DNA of 64,000 nt from the NCBI GenBank assembly GCA_002928875.1, contig PERO01000019.1, positions 161,235 through 225,234 of the forward strand. Reading direction: 5' to 3'. Under the pieces are notes generated by a model. The model had not been told where the DNA came from. It saw only the letters and a list, made by a program, of their open reading frames with translations, and searched no databases. Origin of the DNA: Methylobacterium sp. (GTDB lineage: Bacteria > Pseudomonadota > Alphaproteobacteria > Rhizobiales > Beijerinckiaceae). The translations under genes were made by a program, and so were the position numbers. Positions 58,597 through 64,000 of this stretch are shown one piece after another (position 1 is the stretch's first letter; each line of letters begins with the position of its first letter).

Positions 58597-59204
58597 TGGC
58601 CGACAACCCGGATTGGTCCAGAACCGCGATCCTGCTCGTCGATCTGCAGAACGATTTCATCCACCCCGATGGCGCCTATGCGCGGGGCGGGCAGGGCGCG
58701 GCGGAGATCGCGGCCTTGCCGGCGCGCCTCATGCCACTCGTGAAGGCGGCGCGGTCGAAGGGTGTGCCGACCCTCGCAACGCTTTTCACGCTTGTGTTGG
58801 GGCGGGGCGGCGAACCCTTGATCTCGCCACATCTGAAGGCACTCCGGCCCTTCCTGAAGCGCGGGGATTTCGCGCCCGGAAGCTGGGGGCAGGCGGTGGT
58901 GGACGACCTCCAGCCCATCGACATGAGCGTCGAGAAGATCGCCTATTCCGCCTTCTACATGACGCGGCTCGAATGGCTGTTGCGCAAGACCGGCATCGAA
59001 CATCTCGTGGTCGGCGGCATCGTCACGAATGGCGGCGTCGCCTCCACCGTGCGTGACGCGCATGTGCGCGACCTCGGCGCGACGGTGCTCAGCGATGGCT
59101 GCGCGGCCTTCTCGCCCGCGACCCATGCCGAGGCCCTCGCCGGGCTGAAGCCCGTGGCGCGCATCCGCACGATTGCGGAGGTGCTGGCGGAGATGGGGGC
59201 ATGA
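58596..59204 (+). CDS. Isochorismatase-fold hydrolase with Cys-to-Gly replacement
   Basis: A 202-residue member of the isochorismatase/cysteine-hydrolase superfamily. The catalytic Asp16 (ILLVDLQNDF) and Lys114 (SVEKIAYSAF) are conserved. The nucleophilic Cys of the amidases, normally in TNxCV, is Gly147 here (GIVTNGGVASTVRDA). Asp-Lys-Gly is the arrangement of true isochorismatases such as EntB and PhzD, not of the N-carbamoylsarcosine or maleamate amidases one would expect beside hydantoinase genes. The reaction is therefore uncertain: it could hydrolyse a vinyl ether, isomerise, or play a non-catalytic role. It shares a base with hyuA (TGATG). Confidence 0.87.
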   Translation: MADNPDWSRTAILLVDLQNDFIHPDGAYARGGQGAAEIAALPARLMPLVKAARSKGVPTLATLFTLVLGRGGEPLISPHLKALRPFLKRGDFAPGSWGQAVVDDLQPIDMSVEKIAYSAFYMTRLEWLLRKTGIEHLVVGGIVTNGGVASTVRDAHVRDLGATVLSDGCAAFSPATHAEALAGLKPVARIRTIAEVLAEMGA

Positions 59205-60637
59205 GCCGTATCGCGGCCCCGCCCGAGGCGTTCGACCTCGAAACGCGACTGGCCATCATCGGCGCGGGCGCTGCGGGCCTCGTCGCGGCGCTGGTGGCGG
59301 CGGAAGCCGGGCTCGAACCGCTGGTGATCGAGCGCGATGCCGTTCCCTCGGGCTCGACGGCCCTGTCGGCCGGGCTGATCCCGGCGGCGGGCACCCGCTG
59401 GCAGCGGGATGCAGGCATCATGGATAGCCCCGAACTCTTCGCCCGCGACATTCAGGCGAAAGCCAAGGGCAAGGCGGAACCGATTCTGGCAGGCGCGGTG
59501 GCGCAAGCCATCGGTCCCCGCCTCGAATGGCTCGCGGAGAAGCATGGCCTTGCCTTCTCGGTGATCGAGAATTTCCGCTATCCCGGCCATTCCGCCGCGC
59601 GGATGCATGGCCTCGCCTCGCGTTCGGGCCGCGAATTGATCGACCGTCTCCGGCAGGCGGCGGAGGAGGCGGGCATCGCGATCATCACCGAAGCGCGGGC
59701 CGAGACGCTGCATATCGATGCGGCCGGCCGACCAAGGGGCGTGACCATCACCCGGCCCGATGGCACGCGGGAGAGCCTCGGCGCCGAGGCGGTCCTGCTC
59801 GCCTGCAACGGCTATGGCGGCAACGCGGGCCTTGTGGCGCAGCACATTCCCTCGCTCGCCGGTGCCTTGTATTTCGGCCATCCCGGCAATCAGGGCGATG
59901 CTCTGCTCTGGGGCGAGGCTCTGGGGGCGGCGACGCGCGATCTCTCCGGCCATCAGGGCCATGGTTCGGTCGCGCATCCCCATGGCATCCTCGTGACCTG
60001 GGCGACGATCACCGAAGGTGGCGTGCAGGTGAACCGCGAGGCCCGGCGCTTCTCCAACGAGGCCGAGGGCTATTCCGAGCAGGCCGCGCGCGTGGTCAGC
60101 CAGCCCGGCGGCGTGGCGTTTTCCATTTTCGACGCGCGCATCGCCGACATCGCCCGGCAATTCGAGGATTTCCGGCTCGCTGAATCACAAGGCGCGCTGG
60201 TGATGGCCGGGAGCTGGGACGAGATGGCGAGCAAGCTCGGCCTCGATGCCGCGACGCTCTCCACCACCATGGCCGAGGTCGATGCCCTGAAGATCGCCGG
60301 CGCGCGTGACGCCTTCGGGCGGGATTTCGCCCAGGTTCCGCGACTGACAGCGCCGTATTGTGCGGTGCGCGTCGAAGGGGCGCTGTTCCACACCCAGGGC
60401 GGATTGCAGGTGAATGCCGAGGCACAGGTGCTGCGCCCGGATGGCTCGACGATTCCCGGCCTCTACGCCGCGGGCGGGGCGGCCTGCGGCGTTTCCGGGC
60501 CGGAGGCGTCGGGCTATCTCTCGGGCAATGGTTTGCTGACGGCCGTGGCCCTGGGCGGAATCGCCGGCGAGGCGATCGCGGCGGCGCTGCTGCGCGAGAG
60601 CGGCCAACCGTATCCCTCTGAGCGGAGCAAGCGCTAG
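59201..60637 (+). CDS. FAD-dependent oxidoreductase, fumarate reductase/succinate dehydrogenase flavoprotein-like
   Basis: A 478-residue flavoprotein. The FAD-binding LAIIGAGAAGLVAALVAAEA is at residues 18-37, followed by GSTALSAGLIPAAG and the His-rich capping region LSGHQGHGSVAHPHGILVTW near 250. The C-terminal GLYAAGGAACGVSGPEASGY closes the flavin site. This is the family of fumarate reductases, 3-ketosteroid dehydrogenases and tricarballylate dehydrogenase, which interconvert C-C single and double bonds next to a carbonyl. It could oxidise a substituted succinate to the matching maleate. It overlaps the isochorismatase gene by 4 bp and is the last gene of the operon. Its stop shares the CTAG at 60634-60637 with the convergent gene. 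Confidence 0.9.
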   Translation: MSRIAAPPEAFDLETRLAIIGAGAAGLVAALVAAEAGLEPLVIERDAVPSGSTALSAGLIPAAGTRWQRDAGIMDSPELFARDIQAKAKGKAEPILAGAVAQAIGPRLEWLAEKHGLAFSVIENFRYPGHSAARMHGLASRSGRELIDRLRQAAEEAGIAIITEARAETLHIDAAGRPRGVTITRPDGTRESLGAEAVLLACNGYGGNAGLVAQHIPSLAGALYFGHPGNQGDALLWGEALGAATRDLSGHQGHGSVAHPHGILVTWATITEGGVQVNREARRFSNEAEGYSEQAARVVSQPGGVAFSIFDARIADIARQFEDFRLAESQGALVMAGSWDEMASKLGLDAATLSTTMAEVDALKIAGARDAFGRDFAQVPRLTAPYCAVRVEGALFHTQGGLQVNAEAQVLRPDGSTIPGLYAAGGAACGVSGPEASGYLSGNGLLTAVALGGIAGEAIAAALLRESGQPYPSERSKR

Positions 60638-61662
60638 GCCGCGCGCGGCAGACCCTTCTTGTGCTCGATGGCCGAATGCAGATTGTCGCGGAACTGGCCG
60701 ATGCTGGTGCTCCAGCTGTAGCGTTTCGCGAGTTCCACGCATTCCTCGCGCGAGAGCGCCAGAGCGGCCTGCGCGGCGACGCGCAGATCCCAATCCAGCA
60801 CACCGGCGCGCGTGCCGCCGATGACATCCAGCGGCCCCATCACGGGATAGGCCGCGACGGGAAGCCCCGAGGCCAGCGCCTCGAGGAGGACCACGCCGAA
60901 GGTGTCGGTTTGGCTCGGGAAGACGAACACATCGGCCTGCCGGTAGATTTCGGCCAGCTCCGCGCCGGTCTTCGCGCCGAGGAAGATCGCATCGGGGAAG
61001 CGCGCCTCCAGTTCGGCGCGCTGCGGGCCATCGCCCACGATCACCTTCGTGCCGGGCAGGTCGAGCGACAGGAAGGCCGCGAGGTTCTTCTCCACCGCGA
61101 CCCGGCCGACATTGAGAAAGATCGGCCGCTTCCAGGCGACATGCGACGCCTCGCGCGGCGAATAGAGATCGAGATCCACCCCGCGCGACCAGCGCATCAG
61201 CCGGGCAAAACCGCGGGCGCGCAGATCATCCTCGAGCGTTTGCGTCGAGACGAGAATGCCATCCGCCGCATTGTGAAACCAGCGGAGCGCGGCATAGCTC
61301 GCCGCCACCGGCACGGGCAGGCGCGCGCGCAAATATTCGGGGAAGCGCGTGTGATAGCTCGTGGTGAGCGGCAGGTTCTGCGCCAGCGCCACCTTGCGCG
61401 CCGCGAGCCCGATCGGGCCTTCGGTCGCGACATGCACGATATCCGGGCGGATGCGGCGATAGGCGGCTTCCAGCCCGCCCGATCCCACCATCGCCAGGCG
61501 GATTTCCGGATAACCCGGCATGGGGACGTTGCGAAACTGGTCCGGCGTCACGAAATGCAGGTCGAGCCCCAGCGAAGGCCCGAGATCGCGCAGTTTCTGC
61601 AGCGTGCGCACCACGCCGTTGACCTGCGGTTCCCATGCATCGGAGGCGACGAGAACGCGCAT
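60634..61662 (-). CDS. agt: GT4-family glycosyltransferase, Agt-like (glycolipid synthesis)
   Basis: A 342-residue GT-B glycosyltransferase. It starts MRVLVASDAWEPQVNGVVRT, with the glycine loop that contacts the donor. The second domain has FLNVGRVAVEKNLAAFLSLD near residue 190 and FPSQTDTFGVVLLEALASGL near 255, in which the first Glu of the E-x7-E motif is Asp/Thr, as in MgtA-type transferases. It is co-transcribed with the PlcP-like gene (TGATG overlap). In other alphaproteobacteria PlcP-linked Agt adds glucose or glucuronate to diacylglycerol, replacing phospholipids when phosphate is scarce. Assigned by family and context. Confidence 0.8.
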   Translation of the reverse strand: MRVLVASDAWEPQVNGVVRTLQKLRDLGPSLGLDLHFVTPDQFRNVPMPGYPEIRLAMVGSGGLEAAYRRIRPDIVHVATEGPIGLAARKVALAQNLPLTTSYHTRFPEYLRARLPVPVAASYAALRWFHNAADGILVSTQTLEDDLRARGFARLMRWSRGVDLDLYSPREASHVAWKRPIFLNVGRVAVEKNLAAFLSLDLPGTKVIVGDGPQRAELEARFPDAIFLGAKTGAELAEIYRQADVFVFPSQTDTFGVVLLEALASGLPVAAYPVMGPLDVIGGTRAGVLDWDLRVAAQAALALSREECVELAKRYSWSTSIGQFRDNLHSAIEHKKGLPRAA

Positions 61663-62468
61663 CAGGCGGCCTGCGGCAGGCCGGGGGCCACGGGAGCGGG
61701 CAGCATGCTTTCGGCACGCAGATCTTCCGCGAACCGAATGATGCGGAACGTGCCGTCATAATCCTCGATCAGCGCCGTGCAGCTCTCCACCCAGTCGCCG
61801 CAATTCATGTAGCGCACGCCGTCGATCATCCGGTCCGCCGCGTGGTGGATATGGCCGCAGATCACGCCGGCCGCGGTGTTTTCCCGCGCTTCCGTGGCCA
61901 GGAAATTCTCGAAATCGCCAATGTAATTGACGGCGTTCTTCACCTTCAGTTTCGCCCAGGCCGAGAGCGACCAGTAGGGCAGGCCGAGCCGGCGGCGCAC
62001 CCCGTTGACGATGCCGTTGCTCCAGAGCGCGAATTCGTAGGCCCAGTCGCCGAGCAGCGCGAGCCAGCGCGCATGGGCCACCACCACGTCGAATTCGTCG
62101 CCATGCAGCACCAGATAGCGCTGGCCATCCGCGCCTTCATGGATCGCCCGCTGCGCGATCTGGATCTCGCCGAAATGCAGGCCGAGATAATCGCGCAGGA
62201 ATTCGTCGTGATTGCCCGGGATGTAGATCAACTGGGCACCCTTGCGCACCTTGCGCAGGAGCTTCTGGACCACATCGTTCTGTTCCTGCGGCCAGTACCA
62301 CCCGGATTTCAGCCGCCAGCCATCGACGATATCGCCGACGAGGTAGATCGTGTCGGCATCGTAACGACGCAGAAACTCCAGAAGCATCCGCGCCTGGCAG
62401 CCCGTCGTGCCGAGATGCAGATCTGACAGGAACAGGGCTCTCAGCCTGGTTGCCTCGGAATCAGCCAT
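61662..62468 (-). CDS. plcP: Metallophosphoesterase, PlcP-like phospholipase C (or LpxH-type UDP-diacylglucosamine diphosphatase)
   Basis: A 268-residue calcineurin-fold enzyme with all metal motifs: FLSDLHLG (DxH), VGDIVDGW (GDxxD), PGNHDEFL, LHGDEFD and VICGHIHHAAD (GHxH). COG2908 proteins include LpxH of lipid A synthesis and PlcP, which releases phosphoalcohol from phospholipids under phosphate stress. The neighbouring glycosyltransferase and divergent PmtA-like gene favour PlcP. ATG 62468 has GGAGAGCGG immediately upstream. Longer in-frame readings continue antisense through pmtA and mogA and are rejected. Confidence 0.82.
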   Translation of the reverse strand: MADSEATRLRALFLSDLHLGTTGCQARMLLEFLRRYDADTIYLVGDIVDGWRLKSGWYWPQEQNDVVQKLLRKVRKGAQLIYIPGNHDEFLRDYLGLHFGEIQIAQRAIHEGADGQRYLVLHGDEFDVVVAHARWLALLGDWAYEFALWSNGIVNGVRRRLGLPYWSLSAWAKLKVKNAVNYIGDFENFLATEARENTAAGVICGHIHHAADRMIDGVRYMNCGDWVESCTALIEDYDGTFRIIRFAEDLRAESMLPAPVAPGLPQAA

Positions 62469-62524
62469 TCCGCTCTCCTTTTCACGGCGAAATGCCAGCT
62501 TTCTGCGACAGTTGGGTGACGATG

Positions 62525-62542
62525 GCGTCACCGGAGCGTCAC
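62525..62542. promoter_or_regulatory. Possible Pho box between plcP and pmtA
   Basis: GCGTCAC-CGGA-GCGTCAC is an exact 7-bp direct repeat with 4-bp spacing, the geometry of a PhoB site (7-4-7, CTGTCAT-like repeats). The core GTCA matches, but the first two bases do not. The left copy also takes part in an inverted repeat with GGTGAC upstream. It lies 57 bp from plcP and 23 bp from pmtA. Confidence 0.35.
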
Positions 62543-62564
62543 GCACCTCGGGCAGAGGAGGCGC

Positions 62565-63236
62565 ATGGCTGATTCCTCTTCCTTCTCCTCCACCGAAAGC
62601 CGTGACCCCGATCGCGGCATCATGCAGCGCGCCTACCAGGGCTGGGCGCCGTTCTACGACCTGGTTTGCGGCGGGCTTTTCGCGCCCTCGCGACGCCGGC
62701 TCGTGTCGCTGGCCTCCATGGCCGGGCGCGATGTGCTGGAAATCGGTGTCGGCACGGGCCTCAGCCTCGGCGATTACGATGCGGATATCGTGGTGACCGG
62801 GATCGACGCTTCCGATGCGATGATCGCGCGGGCGAAATCCCGCGCCGAGGCCGGAACGCGCGCCCGCATCGACGAACTCGTGGTGATGGATGCCGAGGCG
62901 CTGTCCTTCCCGGAAAAGCGGTTCGATGCCGTGGTGGCGCAATTCCTCATCACGCTGGTTCCGAACCCGGAATCGGTGCTCGACGAGGCCTATCGCGTGC
63001 TGCGACCGGGCGGGGCGCTGTTTCTCCTCAATCATTTCCGCTCGGCGAACCGGGCGGTCGCTGCCATGGAGACGCGCGCCGCGCCATTCATGCATCACGT
63101 GGGTTTGCGGCCGGATTTCCCCTTCGAACGCGTGACGGATTGGGCCGCGACCAAGCCGGACCTGTCGAACATCCTGCGCATTCCCAGCGGCCCGTTCGGC
63201 TGCTTCTCCATCGTGCGAATCGGCAAGGCTGGCTGA
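62565..63236 (+). CDS. pmtA: Class I SAM-dependent methyltransferase, PmtA-like (phosphatidylethanolamine N-methyltransferase)
   Basis: A 223-residue methyltransferase. The SAM motif I is VLEIGVGTGLSLGDYDADIV near residue 60, followed by VTGIDASDAMIARAKSRAE and a motif IV region FDAVVAQFLITLVPNPE. The N-terminal QGWAPFYDLVCGGLFAPSRR is close to the Rhodobacter-type PmtA sequence that precedes motif I. PmtA methylates phosphatidylethanolamine stepwise to phosphatidylcholine at the inner membrane. ATG 62565 has AGAGGAGG 5-12 bp upstream. The gene is divergent from plcP and may be regulated with it. A different small-molecule methyltransferase cannot be excluded. Confidence 0.78.
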   Translation: MADSSSFSSTESRDPDRGIMQRAYQGWAPFYDLVCGGLFAPSRRRLVSLASMAGRDVLEIGVGTGLSLGDYDADIVVTGIDASDAMIARAKSRAEAGTRARIDELVVMDAEALSFPEKRFDAVVAQFLITLVPNPESVLDEAYRVLRPGGALFLLNHFRSANRAVAAMETRAAPFMHHVGLRPDFPFERVTDWAATKPDLSNILRIPSGPFGCFSIVRIGKAG

Positions 63237-63293
63237 TCGCGGCAGGGTGACGCCCGCGCGCTTTCCGGCTAGGAAGGCCCGGTGCGAGGGACC

Positions 63294-63827
63294 ATGACGA
63301 CACCAGCGAAAATCGGCATTCTCGTCAGCTCCGACCGTGCGAGCCGCGGCGAATACGAGGACAAGGGCGGCCCGGCCATCGAGGCCTACCTGCGCGACGT
63401 GCTCACCAGCCCGTGGGAACCAATCTACCGCCTTGTGCCGGACGATCGGGACATTCTCGCGGCGACCATGCGCAAGCTCGTCGACGAGGAGGGCGCGAGC
63501 CTCATCCTCACCACGGGCGGCACCGGCCCCGCGCCGCGCGACGTGACGCCCGAAGCCACGCGCGATGTCTGCGAGCGCCTGCTCGACGGTTTCGGCGAGG
63601 AAATGCGCCGCGCGAGCCTGCGCGAGGTTCCCACCGCCATCCTCTCGCGGCAGATCGCGGGAACGCGCGGTTCCTGCCTCATCCTGAACCTGCCGGGCAA
63701 GCCGTCGGCCATCCGCACCTGCCTCGATGCGGTTTTCGCAGCCATTCCCTACTGCATCGATCTGGTGGGTGGCGCGCGGCTGGAAACGGACCCGGCGCGC
63801 ATCGTGGCGTTCCGGCCGAAGGCCTGA
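63294..63827 (+). CDS. mogA: Molybdopterin adenylyltransferase MogA (MogA/MoaB family)
   Basis: A 177-residue MogA/MoaB-type protein that activates molybdopterin with ATP before molybdenum insertion. IGILVSSDRASRGEYEDKGG is at the N-terminus and the nucleotide/MPT site LILTTGGTGPAPRDVTPEAT near residue 70. SCLILNLPGKPSAIRTCLDA lies near 130. The length fits MogA. ATG 63294 has GAGGG 5 bp upstream; an in-frame GTG at 63282 is an alternative. It stands alone. The molybdenum hydroxylase at 25290-27983 in this window would need its product. Confidence 0.92.
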   Translation: MTTPAKIGILVSSDRASRGEYEDKGGPAIEAYLRDVLTSPWEPIYRLVPDDRDILAATMRKLVDEEGASLILTTGGTGPAPRDVTPEATRDVCERLLDGFGEEMRRASLREVPTAILSRQIAGTRGSCLILNLPGKPSAIRTCLDAVFAAIPYCIDLVGGARLETDPARIVAFRPKA

Positions 63828-64000
63828 CGGATCGCGGTCGGACGCGTGCGCCGCCTGCGCTGTGTTGCGCCGCAACACGCGCCCGGCGAATTCCCCGCGC
63901 GCGGTGCTTGAAATTCGTTTGAAACCCGCCTAAACGGCGCGCCAAGTTGCGCCGGAACCTCCGTCGCGTCTGTCTCAACGCGCCACAGCAGGGAAGCCCC
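63828..64000. other. Unassigned end of window
   Basis: The 173 bp after mogA contain no convincing gene. Several short open frames run through GC-rich DNA without a ribosome site. It may be the upstream region of a gene beyond the window. Confidence 0.5.

Overview
This is a GC-rich, gene-dense chromosomal window. It reads as an alphaproteobacterium, most likely of the Hyphomicrobiales (Rhizobiales). The basis is the CysG type, the phenylacetate gene order, the many ABC and TRAP solute transporters, the hydantoinase/oxoprolinase genes, the PlcP-Agt-PmtA lipid genes, and intergenic palindromes of the 'CGTCATTGCGAG...' kind that are common in this order. No transposase, integrase, phage gene, CRISPR array or rRNA was seen. 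The only RNA gene is tRNA-Gly(UCC) at 24117-24190. All assignments come from reading translations and motifs; no database search was run.

Region 1 (1-3.0 kb) holds the end of an unidentified gene, siroheme synthase cysG, an Lrp/AsnC regulator with a near-consensus Lrp box at its own promoter, and a glutathione S-transferase.

Region 2 (3.0-21.7 kb) is a complete aerobic phenylacetate (Paa) pathway in three transcription units. The first, rightward, is paaX-paaA-B-C-D-E (regulator and phenylacetyl-CoA epoxidase). The second, leftward, is livKHMGF-paaZ-fused hydratase/dehydrogenase-thiolase (uptake, ring opening and beta-oxidation). The third, rightward, is paaG-paaI-paaK-tetR (isomerase, thioesterase, ligase, regulator). 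The last two diverge from a 270-bp spacer in which overlapping promoters share one TetR-type palindrome. PaaX therefore probably governs the epoxidase and the TetR regulator probably governs the rest. Three families of long palindromic repeats fill most spacers around the epoxidase genes.

Region 3 (21.7-28.0 kb) holds a small membrane protein, an acrylyl-CoA reductase-like enzyme, two crotonases flanking the tRNA, and a two-subunit molybdenum hydroxylase of the isoquinoline oxidoreductase type.

Region 4 (28.0-37.5 kb) looks like an IclR-controlled acid-uptake island: a fused DctQM TRAP permease, DctP, two SDR dehydrogenases, IclR, an acyl-CoA ligase, a double PPC/DUF296 protein and a DapA-family aldolase. 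The same 17-bp palindrome lies before dctQM and between the first SDR and iclR.

Region 5 (37.6-46.3 kb) holds a small membrane protein, an oligopeptide-type ABC transporter with two tandem paralogous binding proteins, and an Asp/Glu/hydantoin racemase.

Region 6 (46.3-60.6 kb) is the most unusual part. A GntR/UTRA regulator heads a tightly packed operon of a HAAT-type ABC transporter, a PEP-mutase/isocitrate-lyase family lyase, hydantoinase/oxoprolinase B and A, an isochorismatase-fold protein lacking the nucleophilic cysteine, and an FAD dehydrogenase. A leuCD-like hydro-lyase pair diverges from it across a 20-bp palindrome. Together they suggest an undescribed route from a cyclic imide or lactam, through a substituted succinate/maleate, to a hydroxy-diacid cleaved by the lyase. 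This pathway is inference.

Region 7 (60.6-64.0 kb) holds a glycosyltransferase and a PlcP-like metallophosphoesterase, divergent from a PmtA-like methyltransferase, with a possible Pho box between them. These resemble a membrane-lipid remodelling set. MogA follows.
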